Shown here: piece by piece, positions 53,521 through 64,000 of the stretch | Position numbering within the stretch: the stretch's first letter is position 1 | Layout: every line of letters starts with the position of its first letter | From: Chromobotia macracanthus | Taxonomy: Eukaryota; Chordata; Actinopteri; Cypriniformes; Botiidae | DNA length: 64,000 bases | Assembly: GCA_036877525.1 (NCBI GenBank) | Contig: JAZGTH010000009.1 | Span: forward strand, 3,179,001-3,243,000 | Direction of reading: 5' to 3' | Translations under genes and position numbers: made by a program | The notes under the pieces: model-generated | Told to the model about the DNA's origin: nothing | The model's database searches: none | The model's input: the letters and a program-made list of their open reading frames with translations, nothing else

Positions 53521-55920
53521 AAGTAAATAATTATATTTTGTTTTTTACTTATCCATCCCAGGTTGTGGATTTCCAGTCTGTTTTTACTTACCAACCCTAA
53601 CAGCCCATTCTGATTGAACTACATCAGAGGTAAACATCATTCAATGTGGTGAAGTCAATGTATACGCTGTAATTTTTGTTGGCTCGTTTTCATTTTTTAT
53701 TCAGTATGGTGCAAAAAACAAGAGCGAGCCGAGTATGATTAATGCATTCTAGAGTTTATTATGAGCGCAAGTAATTTTCCATATACTTCTGGCTCTAGAA
53801 TTGAAGTCTGTTCCTACACTGCTGGAGGTCTCAAAGTCTGATTTCACCTTTGGCGCAGTTCAGCGCTAAAATGTTTACACTCGACCAATCAAGATCCAGA
53901 CAGTAGCGCCTACACTGAAGTGATGTCATAAGTGCTCTCGGCTCACAGTGCGCTGCCACCAGTACATCATTATGAGGCTGAAGGAGGTTACAGAACAAAG
54001 CAAACTATAGTAGGTGGGTCCTGTATCTGATATCCTTTACCTGCTCTCACCTCGCTTCATTGAGGTCTTCACTTGTGTCGGTTTTTACCTGTGCTGGGGA
54101 AGTCACTCAAGACTCAAGACACTCAGAGTCTGGTGTTTAGATGAACAGAATTAACTCTCCCATTGTAATCAGCAAAGTTATGAGGATTAGGACCTGTCAG
54201 TTAGGCTGTCAGACCCGGATTAGGACATGTTATAGTGGAAACCTCACAGAATCTTTCATCTGTGAGCCGCAGCAGACGCCAGAGGATCTAGAGGCGTATA
54301 TTACCATCATACAGCGATTCCCCGGCACATCTCACTTTCATAATTGTCTCTTTATTGCTTTGGTTAGACGACAGAGAGCAAGAGCCCTGTTTGTATTATG
54401 TGCATGTGTAAAAAGACTCAATGTTGATTCAGTTATGTTGGCCAATCAATCATTTTCCAGGAGCAAAACGAAGAAGCGGAAAAGTTGCTGTCTGACCCAA
54501 CTTCTCTTTTTCTCTTGAGAATTGAATGCTTTTGTTTGAGTGACTGTGTAGTTAAAAAAACGGTTTGACTGTCAAAAAAAAGCCTCCTTCTGAGATAAGA
54601 GTTTCTAGTTCTTTTCTTTGGACCCGCTGTGCTGTTGATATTTGAAATATCTCCCTGCGTGCTAAATTTCCAGTTGCTTTCGCCTCTCTTAATGTGTTGT
54701 AAAGCAACTCCTGCTCCCCTGCCGTGGAGCATAAATCCAGACATCAGGCTTACATCAAAAATACAAACACACTAAGACATGTTTAGAAATGAATGACTTG
54801 AGAGCAAACCAGAGTATGAAGGGCCCGGGGCCTCTGGCTGTGGAAAGTGTCCATCAGTGTTGGGATTTATGAAGGCGTCAGCTCTGGCCTGTCTGATCGC
54901 TGCCCCAAAATACCAATTAGCAAAGTCCTTTGGCTACTATTGCCTGTCACACCCCCTGCCAAGTTCACTGCAACTGTGGATTCCCTAAGAGAACATACGT
55001 TACATTAGGGGTGAGCGTGTGTACTAAATTGTTCAAACAAAAGTTACACAATGAGAATTTAGAGGGGAGTTTTTGCTACTGATAGATTACAGATACAGAG
55101 ATGGCTGAACTGGGCGAGAGGAAAAAATGGATTCAAGGAAAGACGCGAGCTGAGGTTATGCATTACAGATGGTCATTTGTAAATCATAAGGCCCATTCAG
55201 AGGTCAGTTTTGAAACACTGCGAGGCCTAGGCAGATGGAAACTTTTGTCTGTAATTTTTTATTGTGATATGATACTCTGATATGCTTTACTGACGGTCTA
55301 GTTGCAAAAATTGTCTGCCTGAAAACATTTGGCACATGGATATAAGCATCTAATATGATTTCTGTGTATTTTTCGTGGTTTAGGATACATCAGAAAAACA
55401 GACCCAGAGACCAATATTTTGAGCTGGTGTCTAGACCCTCTGTATATTGACAACAGTAGATCTATCCAGTAAGTAAAGTTACTCAGTGCCATCAACACAT
55501 ACAAAATACACAATGCACAAAAGCATACTTCATGAATATTAAATATTAAGAGTTATATTAAAAGAATATTAATTATTGCTTTTGTTTGGCTGTTTCTCTC
55601 ACATTCCCAACATTCCCTCTCTCTCTCATCCATCTGCTGTACTGACACGGTTTCACTTCACTGTACCGAGAAATATTTTTAACTTTACAGTTAAAAATAT
55701 TAAACATGATATCTGAGGTTTTGTGCCCGCCCCTCTATGTCTTTTATGTTTGGTCTTGGCATTATGGGTCATGGGCTTCAGGCCTGATGTGTAATATTTC
55801 TGTACTGTCATAACCACGGCTGGCTGTAGCATATCAATTCTGGTCAGGCAACAACTGAACCTACTTCAGAGCACAGAGATACATGAACATTTGAGGATAC
55901 ATTTGGAGATACATTTGGAG

Positions 55921-56185
55921 CTGTTGTGACATAATGGTTAGAGAATCGAGCTTGTAACCTGAAGGTTGCAGGTTTGATTCTTAATGCTAGCAGGTAACAA
56001 CTGAGGTGCTCTCGAGCAAGGCACTTTACCCCCAATTGCTCCCTGGGTGCTCCAGGTGTGTGGTCATGATTTGCAGTGTGTGTGTGTTCATGATTTGCAG
56101 TTTGTGTGTGTGTGTCTGTGTGCACTAACTGGATGAGTTAAATGCAGGACAAATTCAGAATATGGGTCACCATACTTGGCCTGCC
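55921..56185 (+). mobile_element. V-SINE-like element (Mermaid/DANA type)
   Basis: tRNA-like head with GACATAATGGTTAGAGAATC and B box GCAGGTTTGATTC. The body reads CTCGAGCAAGGCACTTTACC, CCCAATTGCTCCCTGGGTGC and GAGTTAAATGCAGGACAAAT, the order seen in the vertebrate V-SINE group. The family name is from memory. Confidence 0.7.
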
Positions 56186-58384
56186 TTTTACTTGATTTAG
56201 TTTCAATGACTGTAACAGAGTTTTTCTTCGGTGTGTGTTGGGTGACTCAGGTGTTGTATTAATATTCTGATTTGTATCTGCTGCATGTTAAAAACTGACA
56301 TTTTAATTTTTGTGCTTTTTCTGGAAATCAAATTTTATTTGTTTAAATTATACCCCACCACCAAACGTCTCTGTTAACCGTTCCCAGAGTGCCGCACAAA
56401 GCAGTATATTGTGCAAACGTGTTTTAATAACATGGCCTTCAAACCACTGATTTTTCTTCTGTTCAAATTTTTGGTGGTTGCTTCACTGTAAAAACAAAAA
56501 AAAAAAGACAGGAAATGTTTTGAGTAGCTCAGGTTAGCTCACTGAAGTAGCGCTTCAGAAACACAGTGGCCTTCCTGGTGCATTCGTTTCGGAGAGTGTC
56601 GTCCAAACCAGAATAAAGCAAAGAATGAGATTCTGTGAAACATCTGCGATTTTGGAATAACAGCATGAACTACAGGAAAAAATGGTCACTATCACCTCCT
56701 GCTTTGCAATGAAAACATAAAAGATCTAAAGGAAATTATCCATTAGGAAACACACTGTAGATCAAATTTATTATCTGTGACTCAGACTGTGGTAGTATCT
56801 GCATCATTTAAACACATAAAAAGATATTAAATAATATCTTAAAGATAATAAACAACCAGTCTATCAACCTCTGGTTAAGGAAAAAAGTTCTATTCTGGTA
56901 AAAAATTACCCTGTTATTGGACATCCTGTTATTTCATGGATATTAGTGCCTACTTAGAAAAGGAGTAATATGTTTAAGAAATGTGATAACTATTTGATTT
57001 TTACATTAAAAAAAGAGTTAAAAGAATGTATTTTGGAAGGAGGATAAAACCTTTGGGTGCAGACTACATTCAAAAAAAAATTAACAACAGTAAGGTTTTC
57101 TAACACATATGTAGGTAATTTAGAAATACAGTCTAAAAATGCTGGTTTGTTTCAGCCTATGGTTGGGTAACAACAATCCAGCATAAAGTATTTTATAACT
57201 CAGCTGTGTATTCTGTCCATATTTTACCCAGCTATGGGTGGAAAACAGCTCAGCATTTTATAGTGTTGGCAGTGTAAAGTCTTTATTATTTTCAGTGTTT
57301 TTTTGCATAGTTATTTTGCACTAAATGGACAATTACACAAATACGAAATGTATTATTGCCTGATGACTATCCATTTCTAATCATTTTGGGGCTCAAATGT
57401 GTATCCAGTGGTCAATCAGAGCTCATATTCTGGAATATGTATCCCGCAGACTGCTTACGGTCCATTGCTAATTAATGAACCAACAGACCGTCTAGCCAAG
57501 GTAAGCAATTATTCCCAAACGGAACCCAGGTCAGATTTCTTCATCTGACTGGATAAATTTTTCCCTGTTGGGATGATTTTGGAAATTCTTTGTGCTAAGC
57601 TTTTATGTGTGTGTGTGTGCGTGTAGTTTTATGACAGTAACTTGGATCCTGTGTCTGATGAGAGGGGTGGAGACACATCTGGAGTTTGTCACTCGACTGG
57701 CCAGCCCAGCATCCCAACCTGTTCATATCCTGCAGCTAGATAATGGGTGCGATCCACAAAACCGGCTCAGATCTTTCAGCAAATGGCGAACTTCAAAACC
57801 AAAACGGGAAAGAAAAAATCGTTTTGTCTTAATGGAAATTTTTGCTCAGATTGCGGTTCTTTGCCAGTGTGCTGAGAGAAATGTGGACAAGAGGAGAGAA
57901 CATCAGGATGGGCAGAGGAGAAGAATGATGGACAGATTTATACTGATGACCTAATGGCAGATGATTAACTTGCATTATGATTAGCTTAATTAGCTACAGC
58001 TTAATTATGATCCATCAGCTTACCGTTATATTTTAAAACATCTATAAAATGGATAGTTCCAAATCTGGATGCTGATTGGCTAATAGCCATAATTTATTCA
58101 TAATAAAGCACAGCCATGACATCTTTACTAAGCAACTATTAGTATCTGTGTAGCACCTACAGCTGATCGTTGTTTTAGTTGCATAGCAATATTTTCTTAA
58201 TGTTTACATGCCAGGGACTGTTTTCTAACAGAAAACAAAAATGTGTAATTAAATTAACTTTAAAAGTTTCATTTCAACATTTATGTCCTTCATTATTTTA
58301 TTAGACCCAGCCTTGTGTACCCTGTTGCTTAAATATCAGAATTTCGGTACGTTTTTTACATTTTTTTTGTATATTGAACCCAAA

Positions 58385-58498
58385 ACGTTGCATCAGCAAA
58401 GGTTGTGGGTTTGAGTACATGTACTGATAAATGTATAACGAATTCACTGTAAGTCACTTTGGATAAAGGTGTCTGCCAAATGTGTAAATGTAAAATGC
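58385..58498 (+). mobile_element. Degenerate SINE with L2-type tail
   Basis: B-box remnant GGTTGTGGGTTTGAGT, then CTGTAAGTCACTTTGGATAA, AGGTGTCTGCCAAATG. Confidence 0.75.
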
Positions 58499-58531
58499 CA
58501 ATCCAAATAGTTTGGGTATGAAAGATTTTTG

Positions 58532-58533
<2 letters not shown>

Positions 58534-58566
<33 letters not shown>
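58534..58566. repeat. (TC)n microsatellite
   Basis: About 16 uninterrupted TC units in intergenic DNA. Confidence 0.96.
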
Positions 58567-58570
<4 letters not shown>

Positions 58571-58891
58571 CTTGTATTCTGCCTGACTGGCATGTTTAAT
58601 TACGAATTCCACATTATTCTGATCCAGGTTAAGCAGCCTGTTACAACCATTAATGTAAAGAGAAACTGAAGAGGCAGAGGAAAGATGAGGAGATGAAGAG
58701 ATAAATCAGTGAAAATTTTTTAGCCTCAAAACTCTTGGACTTTGTATTGTTTGTTTTTAACAGTGTGCCATTGGTATTCTTTCCTAAGTCTTTTTAAACA
58801 GTTTTTTGGCAAGCGGTTTATTATTTGTGTGTGGGCATTGTATTCCAAACACACAAGTGTGTGTTTACATACACGTGTTTGTGAGTATATA

Positions 58892-58915
58892 GTGTGTGTG
58901 TGTGTGTGTGTGTGT
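58892..58915. repeat. (TG)n microsatellite
   Basis: About 12 TG units in intergenic DNA. Confidence 0.95.
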
Positions 58916-59689
58916 CTTGAAATGTGGGTTGACAGTTTGCTTTAGTTTAACATAATCTTGTGAGAAATTGTCAACAGCAGGTCGGAGTTTGTGTCTCCTA
59001 AAACTGGTCTCTGCTTTCTGATTTTCCAGACTGCCCTCTGGGAGGACCAAACTGAAACTACCCCAAAATACCCAGTACCATCATCAGGACTCATGGATCA
59101 GCTCCCGAAACCTGCATGTAGGAAAAAGTTTGAATAATAGCAGTAAATGAAATGCACCATAATGCTTCAGGTTTTTCAGTTTTGTGGTGAGTTAAGTACC
59201 AGCAGAATGTCGGAGAATGATGTCGATGAGGGTTTGACTGACTGATGTGTTTAGCTGAAGGAATAGCATTGCTCCACATCTCTCGAGGTTGTACACAGAA
59301 TGCCTCGGTGCCATGGCAAGCTGTCTGTTCCCAGCATTTGGTTGAGATTAAGCCCCTGAAGATCACACAGATCACACAGACCTCCATTCTCATCCTTCTC
59401 CGGTTCTGTTTGCGCAGTGTGGCATCTTTAAATTCACTGTGCTGAAACCAGCGTGAAGGCAAACAAGACCTCTGGAGAAGTTAACAAGATCTTTTTGCAG
59501 AAGACGCAGAGGCTAAAAACATAGAGAAACGTTAGCTGAACTCAGGTCAAAACCCGCAAAACAAAGGTCTGTGTTTAAAGCCAAACGAAGACACCATGTT
59601 TCAATGTTAGCAATTATGGCTCTGATCATGTTGTATCAGAGAAGATTGTGACGAACTGCCGACTTTAATGAAACGCCAACATCAGTCAT

Positions 59690-61715
59690 CATCTTCAAAC
59701 GTTTTTATTTATTGTTCTGTGAAAGTAAACAAGGTTCCTGGCAAAAAAATAAAAACAACAACATTAAAGACAATCGGATAATAAATGAGACATTATGCAT
59801 TCCTTCGTTGGATAAACATCCAGTCTCTAAAAATAAGCGAAAAAACTTGAATATAACTTAGCAATAAAAATCCAACCATTATTACAAGATTCTGTTATTA
59901 CAGTCTTTAATCATTTTAAGACGTGTGCACCACATTTTTTGCCTTTTCTTTGTTGTCACACACATTTTGTCACATTGTCCTTTGAGCAGACTGTGCAAGG
60001 GAATGAAAAACACGAGGAAGCTGATATCCTTCTCTCTGTTCATTGCAAAAGCCAGATGAGATCTGAATGGATCAAAGCAAAAAAATGAAAGCAAAATTCA
60101 AAAGCACATCCGACGTGATGACACATTTTTAGTTGGGAAAAGATTTGAAAAATTCCGACACTGCTCTGTTGATCAGGAAAACAGGGACATTTATGTACTG
60201 GTCTCAGTCGATGGCTTTGAGGACTAATTTTTAAATTGTTGTCAGACATTCAGTGGAGAGCAGGTGCAGATTTAAACAGGGCAGCTGGAGAAGAGCAGCT
60301 TGTTCGAATAAAAACCCTTCGGCCTTTCTGACCACAAATGGGTGAAAATGTTTAAATAAAAGGTCAACCAGGATAAAGAATCAAGTGTTCGTTCTGGCAC
60401 AGACGGCAGAGTAATCAACACGAACATCATCAGTTTCTCTAAATCCTGTTCATGGTTTCTAGAACACTGATGTAAGTTATATTTGCACTGAACAGTTGAA
60501 AAAAATTTCCATCTTTCCATTCCATCAGTATAAGACTGAGCAACACAGCTTGGTTAAACCAAAAACATGAACTAAAACAGAACTGCAGAAAAAAACAAAT
60601 GGAGATTGAAAAAAAATGTTTCACTGAATCAATGATGTGTTAATACTGCAATGGTTTTATTTTTTTTTAATGTGGAAGTGTCTTTAGTACGTCTTGCAAA
60701 CAGCGATTAGTGAGTAATTCTATCCAGCTGAAAGAGAGAACGGGTAAAACATGGCTCGCCAAGTTGTTTACTTAAGTACCTTGTTCTGTGCACAACTGTG
60801 AGAAGGCAACAGGTTTGATTTAACACTGATAGTGGATTCATAAAAATCCCTTTGGGTTCCAGTCCTTGTCTCAGACAGACACAGACGAACTCCTCAAGTC
60901 TCTTAAGGTTTAATCTTTCATGCATGATCTCTCTGACTGCATGGCGTGTGTCTGAGAACTGTGCATCATTAAGGAAACAGGGCACTGACAGACGGAGACT
61001 GTGATGATGGGTCAGTGGAGTTTGCTGTAGCTCTACACTGCAGATTGAATGTTGGCTGATTGGGATTATCTGTGTGTTCATGGCTATTGTTTGCAGGTGA
61101 CAGCTGAAATGTACGTTTTAGAGACATAACATTGTCACAGTCACGGCCACATGAGACATGAAGACAAAACATGCAGCCTGGCCTCATGTTTGAATCCAAG
61201 TCTGTGAATGATGAGAGTGCTGCTATTTTTCTAAGGTCATTAACTTCTGTATGCCGTTAGACTCGTATGCTCACTTCTCATCTTTCCCTGTCATTGTAAC
61301 CATTTTATTTAAGACATAGAGGAGGTTAACTGTACATACCGATCTCTCTATTAAGAACACATGAAGGCACTTTGGTGCGATACAATACAAATTTTTTGAT
61401 TAATATCAAAATAAGTTAACATTGCAAAAAGTGTCTCGTTCAGAAATACAGTCGTTACAGACAATTCATCAACACTTATCAAAAATGTTTGTGCGACGCA
61501 AAAGTAACGCACAAACTAATGAACAAAACAAGTGCTGTGTTTTAGGGCACTCCATCGTACTCATAATAACAATAATAACAAACAAACCGAAGACAAATTC
61601 ATTCTTGATCAGTACCGCAAATTAATAAACAATATTCAAAACGACAAATAAATTCCTAAAGTAGAAGAGACAGATCTTCTGTTTGTGTGTAGGGGAGGAG
61701 GTGTATGTGTGTGTG
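59690..61715 (-). other. mkx: mkx 3' UTR (end inferred)
   Basis: Follows the mkx stop on the minus strand. Overlapping AATAAA signals read on the minus strand at about 59704-59713 suggest cleavage near 59690; another AATAAA near 60654 could give a shorter form. The minus-strand open frames inside (e.g. 60707-61081) resemble no known protein. Confidence 0.5.
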
Positions 61716-61908
61716 TTAGTATTTGTTCAGGATAGGCACTTTAACAGTTTTGATTTCAGCTATGTGCGAAGATTTCTGAATGATGCAGCTGGTGGTTGTC
61801 GCGGTAACCGCATCCTTGGGCTGTGCCAGGTTAGTGAGGGCCATGGCCGCGTTGATCTCCCTCCAGTATGTTTCATCTTTCCTCTGTCCCTTTTCTTTCT
61901 GCGTACCA
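61716..61908 (-). CDS. mkx: mkx terminal coding exon
   Basis: Minus-strand acceptor TATTTATAG just above 61908; 193 nt, completing a split Ser codon and then 63 codons to the stop at 61716-61718. Confidence 0.9.
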
Positions 61909-62215
61909 CTATAAATACATACAGAAAATAGACTGTTGTAAGTAGCCGATGTACTCAATTTAAAATTTTTATGGTGTTATTGTAATATCAGAGACTGTTT
62001 ACTTCTCTGCAAAAGTAATCTGATTACATAACATTTGTTACTTTTAAAGCATTACCAACATTCTGTGATGAATGAATCACAAGTCACATATGAGCCGAGT
62101 TTGGAGGTGTTTCGGAAAATGATTTTTCAGGAGAAACAAACATGAGCCCTGTATGTGCTTGCCAGCTGCAGTCATACACACCTGTCATATTTATTTGATC
62201 CATGATCCACAGTCT
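61716..62215 (-). CDS. mkx: Mohawk homeobox, last two coding exons (partial gene)
   Basis: Iroquois-related TALE-type homeodomain factor controlling tendon and muscle-connective tissue gene expression; mostly a repressor. Only the C-terminus is here. A 34-nt exon spliced to the last exon reads TVDHGSNKYD-S-GTQKEKGQRK, then DETYWREINAAMALTNLAQ, CIIQKSSHIAEIKTVKVP and ILNKY before the stop. The WxEINAAMALTNLAQ and TTSCIIQKSSHIAExKTVKVP blocks match the C-terminal repressor region of MKX as I remember it. The homeodomain exons must lie to the right of the window. The neighbour rab18 fits the human RAB18-MKX order. Whether this is mkxa or mkxb cannot be told. Confidence 0.9.
62182..62215 (-). CDS. 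mkx: mkx penultimate exon (34 nt)
   Basis: Minus-strand acceptor TTGTATTTACAG, donor CAG-GTGTGT. It encodes TVDHGSNKYD in the only open frame, aligning with the NGSNK segment of MKX, and joins the last exon in phase across a 273-base intron. Confidence 0.78.
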
Positions 62216-62617
62216 CTGTAAATACAAGCACAGAACAAAGCCGGTGTCAGTAACCAAACATTTTCACAATCTTAATACTGACAGATGTGACAAGCAGGAA
62301 GGGAGAGAGAGACAGAGAGAGAGACAGCAAGTAAACATTCAGCAGAATTTAAGTATACAGTAGATCAGTGATACCTAAAGCTTTGAGTGAACAGGCAGAA
62401 ATGATCTAATAGACAGGAAGAGAGAGAAGCTCCTTGTCCTTGTTTCATTTACACAGTAAATGTTGGAATCTTCCATATCCAGATGCTTGGCACTATAGTA
62501 AGCTATTATTTGTTGAATGCAGAGGTCAACAACACACATTTAAGTACTCAATGATTATCCATTTCCTCTATCCACGCACACAGTCACATGCATATGAACT
62601 ATGTAGTACTGTTAGAC

Positions 62618-62645
62618 ATATATATATATATATATATATATATAC
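62618..62645. repeat. (TA)n microsatellite
   Basis: About 14 TA units. Confidence 0.95.
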
Positions 62646-62675
62646 ACGTTATGCTGAATCCAGATCAATTCAGAT

Positions 62676-62938
62676 TGTTTCACTAACATTTCCATTAAGT
62701 AACAAAAACATACAAAATGTTATTTTGAATGTTCTAGGAATGTTCAAAATGTCAATTTTTAGACCCTGTATTTGCATTATTGCTTAATTATAAGAACGTT
62801 ATTCAAACCTTGATATATATGAAATATAAATATTTTATAAAAATATTTTACTAACAGTAATGCAAGAACTTTTTGATACTTTGAGAGAAGTTTTAGAAAA
62901 TGTTAGCCAACATTCTGAGAACGTTGTCTGTTAGCTAG
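62676..62938 (+). mobile_element. CCCAGCTAACA-type MITE, copy 12
   Basis: Left side begins at CACTAACATTTCCATTAAG with the terminal bases lost; right end is GAGAACGTTGTCTGTTAGCTAGG. This is the only copy outside the afap1 neighbourhood. Confidence 0.8.
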
Positions 62939-63457
62939 GACCTCTGTAGTCCGGATGTCTCTGTTCTTCCCCTGAGGATTTTTCTCATGTGTTTACCTCA
63001 TCCCAGCCCAAACCCTGCTGCTCCCACCGACCCATCAGATCCAGAACGGACACTGGAGCGCCGCCCGGACACCTGCAGGGCCAAACAGCACCTAATCATC
63101 CCCAGTGGCTCGTCTGAGCCAGTGTTTAACTGTTTTTCCTTAGAAACAGTTCACATGTGTGCTGAATGGCAACTGGGCGTTGAGAGAGTACAGGAGCGGG
63201 CCAGTACTGCCCGAGGCTGCAGTGAGTCTGATTAGGAAATATCCCGTTGTGTTCAATGTATTCTGTAATAGTTCTTTACTGCTGAGAGTGAGCACTAATC
63301 CAGAATAACAGCAACCCTCATCATCTCTCAGTACTCACTGATCTGCTCTGAGATCAGTGAGAACTGGAGTGTGTGATTAGAGGAAACATGTAGTTTACAT
63401 GAGTAGTTTACAACTGACTTGCATAGTAAGTGATTTTTTTTTTGTGATTTTTAACCT

Positions 63458-63482
63458 AAGAAATTACAAATTGCAGCTTTAC
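63458..63482 (-). repeat. Dispersed repeat, copy 3 (inverted fragment)
   Basis: Reverse complement reads AAAGCTGCAATTTGTAATTTC, matching the start of the repeat at 1439 and 44403. Confidence 0.5.
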
Positions 63483-64000
63483 AATTAACTTAATTGATGT
63501 ACAGAATCACAGACTTGTACATTACATTTTATTTTACTTAATACATGTTAATGTGGGAGGGACAGTGACTATTTAAAATTAAGTTTTACAGATTTAGACA
63601 GCTTTAAAGTATGCAAGTTAACATTGAATACTGTAGATATGTGTATACACGCATGCATCCATCCATACATACATACAATATATTACTTCTGTATTTTTAT
63701 TATTGGTGGATTTTGTGTTGAAAATCTCTGCTAATAAACATTCCACCATCCTTGTCTCAGATTATCTCACCCCATTTTTGTCCAGTTTTTAATTTTTTGT
63801 TTTCAAATTCATCTGTTATGATATTTGCCAAGTACACTTTCTTCCTCTCTGCATGTCCTTGTGTGTGCAACAAACAGTTTTGTGTTGTTTGTTTTGTGTT
63901 GGACAGATAAGCAGCTTCTCTCTGAGCCATGTGTGTGTGTGTGATTTACTGATCTTAATGTACTTGATATAAATTACACATCTAGATCTGTTTTTTGTCA

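Larger units (their letters stand above)
49481..59690. other. Intergenic region between rab18 and mkx
   Basis: About 10 kb between converging genes. No coding exon is recognised; open frames at 52138-52569 and 57592-57954 look random. It contains SINEs (55921-56185, 58385-58498), a palindromic repeat (53330-53520), (TC)n and (TG)n tracts, and an ATTA-rich block near 57950-58015 that could be an enhancer. Confidence 0.65.
62216..64000 (-). other. mkx: mkx intron (partial)
   Basis: Presumed intron upstream of the 34-nt exon. It holds a TA repeat, MITE copy 12, an unexplained GC-rich patch (62987-63235) and an inverted fragment of the dispersed repeat (63458-63482). No homeodomain exon is visible. 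Confidence 0.6.

Noticed and set aside
60707..61081. 124-codon minus-strand open frame
   Set aside because: Lies within the inferred mkx 3' UTR and resembles no known protein.
63010..63085. Additional mkx exon on the minus strand with acceptor CCCTGCAG and donor GTAAAC
   Set aside because: The frame needed to join the 34-nt exon ends in TGA, and the residues do not resemble MKX.

Overview
This is vertebrate nuclear DNA, most likely from a teleost fish. It shows GT-AG introns, long AT-rich introns, dense microsatellites and minisatellites, tRNA-derived SINEs with the LINE-L2 type tail common in fish, and a small inverted-repeat DNA transposon family. The species cannot be fixed from the sequence; an otophysan fish (zebrafish, tetra or catfish type) is only a guess. 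Three protein-coding genes can be recognised by reading spliced exons.

(1) afap1 (actin filament-associated protein 1, + strand) has a GC-rich non-coding first exon ending at 7960. Its ATG is at 18512 and its stop codon ends at 38439. Sixteen constitutive coding exons give a 722-residue protein, close to the usual length of the 110-kDa form. A 222-nt in-frame cassette at 34961-35182 matches the position of the neuronal insert of the longer isoform. A 33-nt microexon at 36554-36586 is possible. Every junction was checked for phase. Intron 1 carries a 4.9-kb minisatellite.

(2) rab18 (+ strand, 41535-48434, seven coding exons, 205 residues) is a complete small GTPase with all nucleotide-binding motifs and a C-terminal CSLL prenylation box. 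It is probably one of the two teleost copies (rab18a-like). Introns 1 and 5 carry minisatellites.

(3) mkx (Mohawk homeobox, - strand) enters from the right. Only its last two coding exons (62182-62215 and 61716-61908) and a roughly 2-kb 3' UTR are in the window.

Layout: 1-7.4 kb, gene-free upstream sequence with a (TTTC)n/(TC)n tract; 7.4-40.2 kb, afap1; 41.4-49.5 kb, rab18; 49.5-59.7 kb, intergenic DNA with SINEs and possible enhancers; 59.7-64 kb, the 3' end of mkx. RAB18 and MKX are neighbours in human (10p12), while AFAP1 lies on 4p16, so the short afap1-rab18 gap is a lineage-specific join. The three genes do not form one pathway: afap1 acts on actin and Src signalling, rab18 on ER and lipid-droplet membranes, and mkx on tendon transcription.

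The most unusual features are repeats within introns. The afap1 intron-1 array repeats a perfect UACUAAC branch-point/QKI-type motif on the order of 100 times. Two unrelated rab18 arrays both repeat a GTAAGAG donor-like motif. Twelve copies of one palindromic element lie in the window, and one of them nearly fills the last afap1 intron.
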